64,000 bases of DNA from Luteimonas kalidii (GCF_029887935.1 NZ_JARXRO010000007.1:32024-96023), one strand, 5' to 3'. Positions 42,898 to 51,708 are shown, counted from the first letter of the stretch. The notes: generated by a model from the sequence alone, not told the origin. Made by a program: numbers and translations.

Positions 42898-44157
42898 TCA
42901 GCGCACGCGCATCGGCGGACGCGCGCCATAGCTGAGCCAGCGCCACAGCCACTCCATCGGCCCGAAGCGGAAGCGCGCCAGCCACCAGTGACTGGCCGCC
43001 ACCTGCAGCGCGAACACCACCAGCACCAGCAGCACCTGCCCCGCGCGACCCACCTGCCCCCACAGCCCCAACCCGTAGCCGTAGAACAGGGTCGAGGCGA
43101 CCAGCGACTGCAGCAGGTAGTGGGTCAGCGCCATGCGCCCGGCCGGCGCCAGCCACGACAGCGGCCGCGCCAGCGCGCGCGTCCCCAGCCCCAGCATCAG
43201 CAGCGACAGGTAGCCCAGCGCGAGCGGCAGGCTGGCGAGCATCGCCAGACCGTTGGCCAGCAGCATCGGTCCGGCCTCGCGCATTCCGTCGAAGCGCGTG
43301 CCCACCGACAGCGACAGCGCCATCAGCACCGCGCCCGTCGGCAGGGTCCACGCCGCCAGCCGCGCGAACCAGCCGCGCTGCGCGACCGGGTCGTCCATGC
43401 GCCCGCTGCGCAGCAGCCAGGCGCCGAGCATGAACACGCCCAGTGCCATCGGCAGCAGCATCATCAGACCCTGCATGGCGACGGCGAGGAAGTCGCGAGC
43501 GCGCTGCGCAGTCGCCTGCCACCAGTCGCCGTGCGCGAGCGCGGCCGACGCCGCGGCGGCATCGGCGTCGACTTCGTCGGCCAGCGCCGCGAACGTCGCG
43601 CCGGCATCGGGCGGCAGCGCCGACAGCACCGCGCCACCGGCCAGGACCACCAGCGCGAGCGTGGCGTACAGGCCCGCGCCCAGCCACGGCCAGGCGCGCT
43701 CCGCGATGCCGTCCAGCGCCAGCAGCATCAGTCCCGCGATCGCATAGGCATGCAGGATGTCGCCGCTCCACAGCAGGGTGGCGTGCAGCACGCCGAAGCC
43801 CAGCAGCGCCACGCAGCGGCGCACGTAGGTGCGACGGAACGCCGGCCCCTGTCCGCCGCGCGCGGACATCAGCGCGAAGCCCATGCCGAACAGCAGCGAG
43901 AACAGCACCCAGAACTTGCCCTGCACGAACACGTACACGGCCCAGGCCGCGGCGCGGTCGAGCCCCGCGGCGGCCGGATCGATGCCGGTCCCCATGGCCT
44001 GCAGCGGCCGCGAGAACCATTCGATGTTCATCAGGAAGATGCCCAGCAGCGCAAAGCCGCGCACCACGTCCAGCGCCTGCAGGCGCCGTGCGGAATCGGT
44101 CGGGGCGGGTGCCGCCGGCAGGCGCGGCGGCAGCGGTGGCGGCGCGGCGATGCTCAC
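42898..44157 (-). CDS. DUF418-family multipass membrane protein
   Basis: 419 residues with a GTG start and about nine or ten hydrophobic segments. The N-terminal ARRLQALDVVRGFALLGIFLMNIEWFSRPLQA and the C-terminal DUF418 region (LARPLSWLAPAGRMALTHYLLQSLVASTLFYGYGLGLWG ... WLARFRFGPMEWLWRWLSYG) are diagnostic of this YeiB-like family. The function is unknown. The family shares its N-terminal motif with acyltransferase-like heparan-alpha-glucosaminide N-acetyltransferases. It lies between slyD and the DadA-like gene, 43-46 bp from each. Confidence 0.9.
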   Translation of the reverse strand: MSIAAPPPLPPRLPAAPAPTDSARRLQALDVVRGFALLGIFLMNIEWFSRPLQAMGTGIDPAAAGLDRAAAWAVYVFVQGKFWVLFSLLFGMGFALMSARGGQGPAFRRTYVRRCVALLGFGVLHATLLWSGDILHAYAIAGLMLLALDGIAERAWPWLGAGLYATLALVVLAGGAVLSALPPDAGATFAALADEVDADAAAASAALAHGDWWQATAQRARDFLAVAMQGLMMLLPMALGVFMLGAWLLRSGRMDDPVAQRGWFARLAAWTLPTGAVLMALSLSVGTRFDGMREAGPMLLANGLAMLASLPLALGYLSLLMLGLGTRALARPLSWLAPAGRMALTHYLLQSLVASTLFYGYGLGLWGQVGRAGQVLLVLVVFALQVAASHWWLARFRFGPMEWLWRWLSYGARPPMRVR

Positions 44158-44200
44158 GCGCGCGGTCCGGCCATCGTGTTCACCTGACCCGCGATCCGGG

Positions 44201-44683
44201 TCAGTGGTGGTGGCCGCCCTCGCCGTGCACGTGGCCGTGCTCGACTTCCCCGGGGCTGGCCTCGCGCACCTCGACGATCTCGATGTCGAAGTGCAGGTCC
44301 TTGCCGGCCATGGGGTGGTTGAGGTCGACGTCGACCACGCTCATGCCCACCTTCTGCACCGTCACCGCGCGCGGGCCGAAATTGGTGTTCAGCACCACCT
44401 GGTCGCCGGGCGCCAGCTTCTGCGCGCCGAAATGCTTCTTCGGCACGCGCTGGGTGAGGTTGTCGCGGCGCTCGCCGTAGGCATCGGCCGCGGGCACGTC
44501 GACGCCGAAGCTGTCGCCGGCCTCGTGGCCGTCGAGCGCCTTCTCCAGGCCGGGGATGATGTTGCCGTGGCCGACGAGGATCGACAGCGGTTCGCCCCCC
44601 TCCTTCGACGACTCCAGCGGCGACTGGCCGGCTTCGGAGACGGTGTAGTGGAAACGCACGACGCGGTCTTTCTCGATCTTCAT
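44201..44683 (-). CDS. slyD: FKBP-type peptidyl-prolyl isomerase, SlyD-like
   Basis: 160 residues. FKBP core VVRFHYTVSEAG...LSILVGHGNIIPGLEKALDGHEAGD with an insert-in-flap chaperone domain (about 65-130, AYGERRDNLTQRVPKKHFG ... VDLNHPMAGKDLHFDIEIVEVREA), the SlyD arrangement. The tail GEVEHGHVHGEGGHHH has seven His and is a likely nickel- or zinc-binding tail, as in E. coli SlyD but shorter. It is cytoplasmic, with no signal peptide. It is divergent from the NlpC/P60 lipoprotein gene. Confidence 0.93.
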   Translation of the reverse strand: MKIEKDRVVRFHYTVSEAGQSPLESSKEGGEPLSILVGHGNIIPGLEKALDGHEAGDSFGVDVPAADAYGERRDNLTQRVPKKHFGAQKLAPGDQVVLNTNFGPRAVTVQKVGMSVVDVDLNHPMAGKDLHFDIEIVEVREASPGEVEHGHVHGEGGHHH

Positions 44684-44750
44684 GGGCGCTCGCTCGCGCG
44701 GCGCGGGCCGCGGCTTGTCTGGACGGGGCGGCCGGGGCAGGATGCCGCGC

Positions 44751-45350
44751 ATGGAATCGATCCGCTGCAGCTCCGCCCCGGTCGACGGGGCCGCGCATTA
44801 TCCGGCCTCCGTCGCGGCAACGCCAATCGGCCGCCGGGTATCGACCGCGGCAGCGCTCGCCCTCGCCGCGCTGCTGCTGGCCGGCTGCGGCCGCGACGAC
44901 GTGCGCCCCACCCCCCGCGCCGCAGCCACCGTACCTGCGCGCGACTGGCCGGTGGTGTACCCGGACGATCCGGCCTCGGCCAACGCGGTGCTGATGCGCG
45001 CGATCAGCCTGGTCGGCACACCCTACCGCTACGGCGGCAACACGCCCGAGGGCGGCTTCGACTGCAGCGGGCTGGTGAACTACGTCTACCGCGACATGCT
45101 CGACCTGCGCCTGCCGCGCACCTCGCGCGACCTGGCCGCCTTCCAGGGCCCGAAGATCGAGCCGGCCCGGCTGGCGGCCGCCGACCTGGTGTTCTTCGGC
45201 AGCGGCGCCCAGGTCACCCACGTCGGGATCTACGTCGGCGAAGGCCGGTTCGTGCACGCCCCCAGCACCGGCGGCACGGTCCGCCTCGATCACCTGGACG
45301 GCAGCTACTGGCGCAGGCACTACAGCGGCGCCAAGCGGGTCCTGCGCTGA
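44751..45350 (+). CDS. NlpC/P60 cell-wall endopeptidase lipoprotein
   Basis: 199 residues from the ATG at 44751; an ATG at 44742 adds three. A long N-region precedes the signal core STAAALALAALLLAGC, a canonical lipobox. The C-terminal NlpC/P60 domain (about 80-199) has the Cys nucleophile in GGFDCSGLVNYVY, the His in VTHVGIYVGEGRFVHAP and the flanking GTPYRYGGNTPE. It is predicted to cut peptide stems of peptidoglycan in the periplasm. It shares the same domain style with the gene 245 bp downstream, probably a paralogue. Confidence 0.9.
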   Translation: MESIRCSSAPVDGAAHYPASVAATPIGRRVSTAAALALAALLLAGCGRDDVRPTPRAAATVPARDWPVVYPDDPASANAVLMRAISLVGTPYRYGGNTPEGGFDCSGLVNYVYRDMLDLRLPRTSRDLAAFQGPKIEPARLAAADLVFFGSGAQVTHVGIYVGEGRFVHAPSTGGTVRLDHLDGSYWRRHYSGAKRVLR

Positions 45351-45488
45351 TCCCGGGCGCCGCTCCCGGGGGAGATTCCGACGCGGAGCGCCCCGGCCCT
45401 GCGCCGCTTGCGCCCGCCGGGTAGCGGGGCAGCGCCATCCCTGCGGCATGGCCTTTCGCGTTATCGGACACACGAACCTGAATCAAAT

Positions 45489-45537
45489 TGTGAGCAGAAT
45501 CACAGACTTGGACAGGTTTGTATAACCTCCATTTAAC
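45489..45537 (+). promoter_or_regulatory. Perfect CRP/Clp site with downstream promoter
   Basis: TGTGA-GCAGAA-TCACA (45489-45504) matches the CRP/Clp consensus exactly in both half-sites. An AT-rich promoter follows: TTGGAC (45508-45513) and TTTAAC (45532-45537), 18 bp apart, or TATAAC at 45521-45526. The site lies about 36-47 bp before the predicted start, fitting class II activation of the NlpC/P60 gene at 45596. Confidence 0.75.
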
Positions 45538-45595
45538 ATCACGCCATCTTCACTCGTGCACACTCCGTCGCTGATCCGGAAGACGTGAAGCCCGC

Positions 45596-46294
45596 GTGAC
45601 GACAAAACCCGCCCCGTCCGGCCACATGACACCCCGCTCCACCCCGCCCGGACAGGGCCTGCGACTCGCGCTGATCGGCGCGCTGCTCGCGCTGGGTTCC
45701 GCCCCCGCCTTCGCCGGCCCGGGCCTGGCCGCCGATTCCGCCGACACCCTCGCCGCTCCCGCTTCGGTCACCCGCAACCTGCTGGCCGATCCGCTGCGCA
45801 TGCCCGAGCGCGATCTCATGTTCGCCAGCGATGTCGACCAGCAGATCGCGGCCGCCGCAGCCGCGCTGCAGGCCGCGCAGGCCACCGAGCAGAAGCAGGA
45901 GGGCCGCGCCCAGACGCTGCTCAAGCGCGGCCTCGCGCTGCTCGGCACGCCCTACCGCTGGGGTGGTGCCAGCCCCGAAGCCGGGTTCGACTGCAGTGGC
46001 CTGGTGGGCTACGTGTTCCGCACCGCGCTGGGCATCGAGCTGCCGCGCGTGTCGCGCGACATGGCGCGCGACGGCCAGCAGGTCGAGCGCACTTCGCTGG
46101 TGCCGGGCGACCTGGTGTTCTTCGGCCGCCGCGGCAAGCGCGTCGACCACGTCGGCATCTACATCGGCGAGGGCCGCTTCCTGCACGCCCCGCGCACCGG
46201 CCGCGACGTGACCGTGTCGGAACTCGACACCGGCTACTGGAGCGGCAAGTTCCTGCAGGCGCGCCGCGTCGCGGGCCTGGGTACCGAGAGCTGA
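45596..46294 (+). CDS. NlpC/P60 cell-wall endopeptidase, secreted
   Basis: 232 residues, GTG start; an ATG 10 codons later is the alternative. A signal peptide (GLRLALIGALLALGSAPAFA, about 21-40) is followed by an Ala/Gln-rich helix (about 80-105) and the NlpC/P60 domain (about 108-225). The nucleophile Cys is in AGFDCSGLVGYVF and the His in VDHVGIYIGEGRFLHAP. It is a non-lipidated paralogue of the gene at 44751 and acts in the periplasm or outside the cell. It is preceded by a perfect CRP/Clp site and followed by a strong hairpin. Confidence 0.92.
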   Translation: MTTKPAPSGHMTPRSTPPGQGLRLALIGALLALGSAPAFAGPGLAADSADTLAAPASVTRNLLADPLRMPERDLMFASDVDQQIAAAAAALQAAQATEQKQEGRAQTLLKRGLALLGTPYRWGGASPEAGFDCSGLVGYVFRTALGIELPRVSRDMARDGQQVERTSLVPGDLVFFGRRGKRVDHVGIYIGEGRFLHAPRTGRDVTVSELDTGYWSGKFLQARRVAGLGTES

Positions 46295-46318
46295 CGCAGC
46301 CTGTGTCGATGCCGGACG

Positions 46319-46340
46319 AAGGCCGCCGCAGGGCGGCCTT
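46319..46340 (+). terminator. Rho-independent-like terminator after the NlpC/P60 gene
   Basis: Perfect 9-bp stem AAGGCCGCC / GGCGGCCTT with loop GCAG, 24 bp after the stop, followed by CTGCGTTC (few Ts). Confidence 0.6.
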
Positions 46341-46660
46341 CTGCGTTCAGCGGCACCTTGCGCGGCGCCGCATGTCGTTCCAGCTTCGGGTGCCGGCGCG
46401 CCCGCGGGCCGCTGCGGCAACGTTCCCGGTGCCTGGGGACTGTCGTATTCCCGGCCGGGGCTGCGACCAGCACCTGGTACGGAGACGCGACCCGTCAGCG
46501 CGCACTCGAACCGGTGCAGCACTCACCCGCCTTCGTCCGTCTGCTGTGCGATCCCGCCACGACCTGCGGCATGGCCACCCATTCGTGCGCGGCGGCCGCA
46601 TGTGTGGGCGATGCTAGTATCGCCACGCTCCGCGCGTGCCGCGGACTCCGGGGAGGACGC
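46341..46660. other. 320-bp gene-free stretch
   Basis: No credible CDS on either strand. A -10-like TAGTAT near 46615 and the ribosome binding site GGGGAGGAC just before 46661 probably belong to the following membrane-protein gene. No other structure seen. Confidence 0.6.
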
Positions 46661-47080
46661 ATGATCCGCACGACGCTCGCCGTGCTGCTGGGCCTGGTGG
46701 TCGCGCTGGCGACGATGCTGCTGCTCGAATACCTCGGCATGTCGCTGTTTCCGCTGCCGCCCGGCATCCGTCTCGACAACGAGGACGATCTCGCACGGCT
46801 CATCCTCTCTGCGTCGATCGGCAAGAAGCTCTGGGTGCTGGCCGGCTGGACGCTCGCGGCCTTCATCGGCGGCTGGGTCGCGGCCAGGGTGTCGCAGCGC
46901 CACCGCACCGGTGCCGCGCTCGCCGTGGGCGTCCTCATCGTCGGCGGCGTGGCCCTCAATGCGCTGCTGCTGCCCCACCCGGCCTGGATGACCGTCGCCG
47001 GCGTGCTGCTGCCGCTGCCCGTGGCCTGGTGCGCGGCGCGGCTGGCGACGCCGCGCGGCGCAGTCGTCCCCGCCGGCTGA
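46661..47080 (+). CDS. Small membrane protein of unknown function
   Basis: 139 residues with four predicted membrane segments (about 5-24, 52-74, 83-102 and 107-128). An amphipathic loop GIRLDNEDDLARLILSASIGKK lies between the first two, and the C-terminus is basic and Pro/Gly-rich. No family is recognised. The strong ribosome binding site GGGGAGG lies 4 bp upstream. It precedes the BASS transporter by 16 bp and is probably cotranscribed with it. Confidence 0.75.
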   Translation: MIRTTLAVLLGLVVALATMLLLEYLGMSLFPLPPGIRLDNEDDLARLILSASIGKKLWVLAGWTLAAFIGGWVAARVSQRHRTGAALAVGVLIVGGVALNALLLPHPAWMTVAGVLLPLPVAWCAARLATPRGAVVPAG

Positions 47081-47096
47081 TCCGGAGGAGCCGAAC

Positions 47097-47966
47097 ATGC
47101 AGGCCTCGCTGCTGACCACCGTACTGCTGCCGCTCGCGCTCGGCGTGATCATGCTGGGCCTGGGCCTGGGCCTGACGCTGGACGATTTCCGGCGCGTGGC
47201 GCGCTATCCGCGCGCGGTGCTGGTCGGCCTGTTCCTGCAGACGGGCGTGCTGCCGTGGGCGGCGTTCGCGCTGGCGCTGCTGTTCCGCCTGCCGCCGGAG
47301 CTCGCGGTCGGGCTGATGCTGCTCGCGGCCTCGCCCGGCGGCGCCACGGCCAACATCTACAGCCACCTCGCGCACGGCGACGTCGCGCTCAACATCACCC
47401 TGACCGCGATCAACAGCCTGCTGTGCCTGGTCACGCTGCCGGTGATCCTCAACCTGGCGCTGGAGTATTTCCTGGGCACCGGACAGTACGTCCCGCCGCC
47501 GGTGCGCAAGATCGTGGAGGTGGCGCTGATCATCGTGCTGCCGGTGGCGATCGGCATGCTGGTGCGGCGCTTCGCGCCGGGGTTCGCGGGGCGCATGGAG
47601 AAGCCGATCCGGTTGCTGTCGGTGCTGGTGCTGGCGCTACTGATCGTGGCCGCGGTGGCGCAGGCGTGGAGCACGCTGCTGGCGTGGTTCGCCGTGGTCG
47701 GCCTGGCCTGCCTGCTGTTCAACCTGGCGAGCATGGGCGCCGGCTACGCGGCACCGCTGGCGCTGAAGCTGCCGAAGCGGCAGGCGGTGGCGATCGCGAT
47801 GGAGATCGGCATCCACAACGGCACGCTGGCGATCTTCATCGCACTCAACGTGCTCGGCAACGCGGCCATGTCGATCCCGGCGGCGATCTACAGCCTGCTG
47901 ATGTTCTTCACCGCGGCGGCGTTCGCGTGGTGGGCCTCGCGGCGGGAACCGGCCGCCCCGAACTAG
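47097..47966 (+). CDS. Bile acid:sodium symporter (BASS) family transporter
   Basis: 289 residues with nine to ten hydrophobic segments. Diagnostic BASS motifs are LTLDDFRRVARYPRAVLVGLFLQTGVLPWAAF, the Na+-site region LLAASPGGATANIYSHLAHGDVALNITLTAINSLLCLVTLP, and the second crossover region AIAMEIGIHNGTLAIFIALNVLG (Glu-x-Gly-x-x-Asn). Many bacterial members carry organic anions such as pantoate or keto acids rather than bile acids; the substrate is unknown. Its stop codon overlaps, tail to tail, the end of the DUF6644 gene by 4 bp. Confidence 0.92.
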   Translation: MQASLLTTVLLPLALGVIMLGLGLGLTLDDFRRVARYPRAVLVGLFLQTGVLPWAAFALALLFRLPPELAVGLMLLAASPGGATANIYSHLAHGDVALNITLTAINSLLCLVTLPVILNLALEYFLGTGQYVPPPVRKIVEVALIIVLPVAIGMLVRRFAPGFAGRMEKPIRLLSVLVLALLIVAAVAQAWSTLLAWFAVVGLACLLFNLASMGAGYAAPLALKLPKRQAVAIAMEIGIHNGTLAIFIALNVLGNAAMSIPAAIYSLLMFFTAAAFAWWASRREPAAPN

Positions 47967-48442
47967 AGGTAGGCGATCATCCGTCCGGCGACGACGATCG
48001 CCGGCCACGCCAGCAGCGACACCGCGGCGCACGCGCGGGCGGCGGCCGGGACGTCCCCGGCCCAGGCCGCGCGTCCGCGGCCCGCCCAGGCATGGAACAG
48101 CGCGACGTTGGCGAGCGCCAGCAGCACCAGCGCCAGCTTGAGCCGCATCAGCGGATGGGTGGACAGCGCCACCGCATCGGCCGCGAACAGCGCCACGCCG
48201 CTGCACACGGCCAGCACCAGCCCGGCGCCCGCCACGCGGCCGAGGCAGCGCACGGTCTCGGCGAGCGGAAAGGCGCGGCCCAGGCCGAGCAGCCGCAGGT
48301 CCATGAGCAGCGCCGGCCCCACCAGCAGCGACAGGCCCAGCAGGTGGGCGACGTTGACCACCGCGTAAGCCTGGCCCGCGCCCCGGATCCACTCGCCCAG
48401 CGCCGAGGTCTCGAACGCGGCCGCGGCCGCGGCGATCGCCAT
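47963..48442 (-). CDS. DUF6644-like membrane protein
   Basis: 159 residues with four to five membrane segments. The N-terminal FETSALGEWIRGAGQAYAVVNVAHLLGLSLLVGPALLMDLRLLGLG has the His and the DLRLLGL motif that I associate with DUF6644. Several membrane His residues (in AHLLG, STHPL and LFHAW) could bind haem or metal, which is inference. It follows the DUF6152 gene by 3 bp; the two families commonly pair. Confidence 0.8.
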   Translation of the reverse strand: MAIAAAAAAFETSALGEWIRGAGQAYAVVNVAHLLGLSLLVGPALLMDLRLLGLGRAFPLAETVRCLGRVAGAGLVLAVCSGVALFAADAVALSTHPLMRLKLALVLLALANVALFHAWAGRGRAAWAGDVPAAARACAAVSLLAWPAIVVAGRMIAYL

Positions 48443-48445
48443 GGC

Positions 48446-48799
48446 TCAGCGCAGCTCGATCGTCCTGCCGTCGACGACGATGCGCTCGGCGCGCAGTTCG
48501 GCAGTGCCGTCGCTGCGCGGATAGCCCTCGATGGTGATGGTCCTGCCCTCGGCCAGGTCGCCCTCGCCCATCCCGCGCGCGGTCATGCGCGAGACCGGCG
48601 CCAGGATCACGTCCCAGCGCCTGCCTTCGTGCTCGACCACCGCCTGCGCATGCGGGTTGGCGATGCGCACTTCGGCCAGTGCGGCGTCGAAGCGCATCAC
48701 GCGTTCGGCGTCGTAGGCGCCCCAGCCGTGGTGCGCGAGGACCGGCACGGCCGCCAGGGCGGCAGCGAGGGCGAGGCTACGGAGCAGCATGGGGCGCAT
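48446..48799 (-). CDS. DUF6152-family periplasmic protein
   Basis: 117 residues. The signal peptide (MRPMLLRSLALAAALAAVPVLA) cleaves right before HHGWGAYDAERVMRFDAALAEVRIANPHAQAVVEHEGRRWDVILAP. The N-terminal His-His-Gly-Trp plus the NPHA motif are typical of DUF6152 and look like a metal-binding amino terminus. The size of the single small beta-domain is normal. Function is unknown. It is cotranscribed with the DUF6644 membrane protein. Confidence 0.85.
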   Translation of the reverse strand: MRPMLLRSLALAAALAAVPVLAHHGWGAYDAERVMRFDAALAEVRIANPHAQAVVEHEGRRWDVILAPVSRMTARGMGEGDLAEGRTITIEGYPRSDGTAELRAERIVVDGRTIELR

Positions 48800-48901
48800 G
48801 GCGGCAGGTCCTGATCGGGGTGGAGGACATGGGTAGCACAGGCGGGGTCAATGCGCCGTCGCCGGTCGGGGTGCGGCAGAGTCCGGGGCGCAAAGGGACG
48901 G

Positions 48902-50317
48902 TCATTCGCCCGCGCGGAAGGGCCCGAACGGCTCCAGCTGTGCGGCGACCGCCGCGCCGTCGCCGACGACGATGATCGACTGGTGTTTCGGGTCGAAGTA
49001 TTTGCGCGCCATCGCCTGCACCTGCGCGGCGTCGACCTCGCGGATGCGCGGCACGTAGCTGGCCAGGAATTCCGCCGGCAGGCCCAGCAGCCAGTTCGAG
49101 GCGAGGGTCGCGGCCACGGCGCCCTGCATCTGGTTGCCGATCAGGTAGCCGCCGGCGACGTAGCGCTTGGTGTCTTCGAGCTCCTGATCCGGCACCGGCT
49201 CGCTGGCGAGGCGTTCGAATTCGCCGAAGAACTCGCCCAGCGCGGCGCCGGCGACCTCGTTGCGCACGTCGGCCCCGGCCTGCACCCGGCCGCCGGCGCG
49301 CGAGGGCGCGAAGCCGGCGCTGGCGCCGTACGTGTAGCCCTTGTCCTCGCGCAGGTTCTGGTTGACGCGGCTGCTGAAGCCGCCGCCGAGCACGGTGCCG
49401 GCCAGCACCGCCGGCACGTAGTCCGGATCGGTGGCGGGAATCGCCGGGCGCCCGATCCTCAGCGTGGCCTGCACGCTGCCGTCGCGCTGGATCAGCACCC
49501 GGCTGGGTTCGACGCTGCGCGGCGCAGGCGGCGTCTCCGGCGCTTCGGCGCCCGGCACGCGCCAGTCGCCGAACGCGGCCTCGACCATGCGGAAGGCCTC
49601 GTCGGGCGCGACCCGTCCGGTGACCACCAGCAGCGCGCGGTCGGGATGGAATCGCAGCCCGTGCGCCTGCCGCAGCGCGGCCGGTGTGACGCCCGTGATC
49701 GAGGCTTCGGTCTGCTGGGTGCGCGCGTAGGGATGGTCGCCGAAGGTCGCGGCCAGCAGCGCGCGGGTGGCGCGGAACGACGGCTGCGCCTCGGCCGCCT
49801 TGAGCGCCTGCAGCGCATTGGCCTGGGCCAGCTTCACCTCGTTGTCGGGGAACGCCGGCGTGCGCGCGATCTCGGCCAGCAGCTCCAGCATCGGCGCGGC
49901 GTGGCTGGTCAGCGCATCGGCGTACACCAGCACGCCGTCGTTGCTGGCGCTGGCGCCGACGCTGCCGCCGTAGGACTGCGCGGTCTCCGCGATCGCACGC
50001 GAATCGCGCTGCGCCGTCCCCTCCGCGAGCAGGCCCACGAACAGGCTGGCGAAGCCGGGGGCATCGGGCGCATCCGCGGCATAACCGGCATCGCGCACCG
50101 CCAGCACGTAGTCCACGCGCGGAATGCCGTCGCGCGGCACGACCCAGACCTCCAGTCCGTTGGCGAGCGTCTTCTTCTCGATCTGCGGCACCGGCAGCGG
50201 CTTGTCGGCGCCGTAGGCGGGCAGGTCCCTGGGCAGGTCGCCGCCCGGGCCGGCGGCGACGGGCATCGACACCAGGCCGGCGACGGCCAGCGCGAGGGCA
50301 TGCAGTGTCCTGGTCAT
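48902..50317 (-). CDS. M16-family peptidase-like protein, catalytically inactive subunit
   Basis: 471 residues with a signal peptide (MTRTLHALALAVAGLVSMPVAA). Two M16 half-domains are present. The zinc motif HxxEH is lost: GFASLFVGLLAEG aligns with GFAHLFEHLMFEG of the upstream partner, so both His and the Glu are replaced. The C-terminal half keeps the family GGGFSSRVNQNLREDKGYTYGASAGFAPSRAGG (Arg-Tyr substrate contacts). It is probably the non-catalytic subunit of a heterodimeric periplasmic protease, as in PqqL/YmxG-like and mitochondrial-processing-type pairs. It starts 5 bp after the active subunit. Confidence 0.92.
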   Translation of the reverse strand: MTRTLHALALAVAGLVSMPVAAGPGGDLPRDLPAYGADKPLPVPQIEKKTLANGLEVWVVPRDGIPRVDYVLAVRDAGYAADAPDAPGFASLFVGLLAEGTAQRDSRAIAETAQSYGGSVGASASNDGVLVYADALTSHAAPMLELLAEIARTPAFPDNEVKLAQANALQALKAAEAQPSFRATRALLAATFGDHPYARTQQTEASITGVTPAALRQAHGLRFHPDRALLVVTGRVAPDEAFRMVEAAFGDWRVPGAEAPETPPAPRSVEPSRVLIQRDGSVQATLRIGRPAIPATDPDYVPAVLAGTVLGGGFSSRVNQNLREDKGYTYGASAGFAPSRAGGRVQAGADVRNEVAGAALGEFFGEFERLASEPVPDQELEDTKRYVAGGYLIGNQMQGAVAATLASNWLLGLPAEFLASYVPRIREVDAAQVQAMARKYFDPKHQSIIVVGDGAAVAAQLEPFGPFRAGE

Positions 50318-50322
50318 GGCGG

Positions 50323-51708
50323 TCACTCCTGGGCCTTCGGGGCGGCGGCGCGCGCGGCGAGGATCGCCTCGGGCACGCGATCGATCACGGTACGGTTGGC
50401 GGCGGTGAGGTAGGTGCGCGCGGCGCGCTGCACGTCGGCCGAGGTCACGGCCTCGATCCAGCCGGGAATCCGGTTCGCCACTTCGGCATCGCCCCACAGC
50501 AGCTGCAGCTTGGCGAGGGTGTCGGCGCGCGAGATGAACGACTCCATCCCGTTGTACCAGTCGGCCAGCAGCTGGGTCTTGACCCGCGCCAGCGTGGCCT
50601 CGTCCACGCCTTCGGCGACGATCGTCGCGATCTCGGCGTCGACGGCGGCCACCACCGCATCGGCGTCGGTGGTCGGCTTGTACAGCGTGAACACGGTGAA
50701 CAGCGTGGGCCCGTTGTATTCCCACTCGCTGGTCAGGCCGTAGAGCGAATCGACGTTGAGCGCCAGTTCGCGACCCTTCACCAGTCCCTGGTACAGCCGC
50801 GAGGCGTCGCCGTTGGCGAGCAGCGCGCCGAGCACCGACATCGCCGGCTGGTCCTCGCTGCCGCGGTCGGGCATCTTCCACGACAGCGCGATCGCCGGCA
50901 CCTGCGCCAGCTTGTCCGGCTGCTGGATGCGCTTTTCCTGCGTGTTCAGGCCTTCGCTGAAGTCCGGGCCCTCGGGCACCGGGCGCGCGGGGATGTCGCC
51001 GAAGTACTTCTCCGCCAGCGCGAAGCCTTCTTCCGCCGACAGGTCGCCGGCCAGGCCGAGCACCGCGTTGTTCGGGCCGTAGTAGTCGCGATGGAACGCG
51101 CGCACGTCCTCGAGCGTGGCGTTCTCCAGGTCTTCGAAGCTGCCGTAGCCGTCGTGGTTGTTCTCCCACTTCTGGAACGCGTTGAAGCCCACGTCGAGCC
51201 ACATGAACCCGCCGTAGGGCTGGTTCTGCACGTTGACCCGGATCTCCTCCTTCACCACGTCCTGCTGGTTCTTGAGCGTGGCCGGGTTGAAGTCGAGCAT
51301 CTTCATGCGGTCGGCCTCGAGCCACAGGATCGGCTCGATCGCCGAGGACGGCGCGATCTCGATGTAGTTGGTGAAATCCGGCCGGGTGGAGCCGTTGTTG
51401 CGCCCGCCGCCGCCGGTGATGACGCGGTCGAACACGCCCTCGGGCGCATTCTCCGAGCCCTCGAACATCAGGTGTTCGAACAGGTGCGCGAAGCCGGTGC
51501 GGTTGCGCGGCTCCAGCCGCATGCCGATGCCGTAGACCACGCTCACGCCCACCACCGGCGCGCTGCGGTCCTCGGACACGACCACGGTCAGGCCGTTGTC
51601 GAGCTTCTTCACCGCGACCGGGATGTCCCAGCCGTCGGCTGCGCCGGCCAGCGCCGGCATCGCACACAGCACCATCGCCAGCATGGCGCCGGCAGCACTC
51701 CGCTTCAT
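50323..51708 (-). CDS. M16-family zinc metallopeptidase, active subunit
   Basis: 461 residues. The signal peptide (MKRSAAGAMLAMVLCAMPALAGA) predicts a periplasmic location. The inverted zinc motif HLFEH is at about residues 75-79, with the distal Glu in QQDVVKEEIRVNVQNQPYGG. The C-terminal half has the family LLANGDASRLYQGLVKGRELALNVDSLYG. It is immediately followed by an inactive M16 gene, forming an alpha/beta pair. The substrate is unknown; such pairs degrade peptides in the periplasm. Confidence 0.95.
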   Translation of the reverse strand: MKRSAAGAMLAMVLCAMPALAGAADGWDIPVAVKKLDNGLTVVVSEDRSAPVVGVSVVYGIGMRLEPRNRTGFAHLFEHLMFEGSENAPEGVFDRVITGGGGRNNGSTRPDFTNYIEIAPSSAIEPILWLEADRMKMLDFNPATLKNQQDVVKEEIRVNVQNQPYGGFMWLDVGFNAFQKWENNHDGYGSFEDLENATLEDVRAFHRDYYGPNNAVLGLAGDLSAEEGFALAEKYFGDIPARPVPEGPDFSEGLNTQEKRIQQPDKLAQVPAIALSWKMPDRGSEDQPAMSVLGALLANGDASRLYQGLVKGRELALNVDSLYGLTSEWEYNGPTLFTVFTLYKPTTDADAVVAAVDAEIATIVAEGVDEATLARVKTQLLADWYNGMESFISRADTLAKLQLLWGDAEVANRIPGWIEAVTSADVQRAARTYLTAANRTVIDRVPEAILAARAAAPKAQE

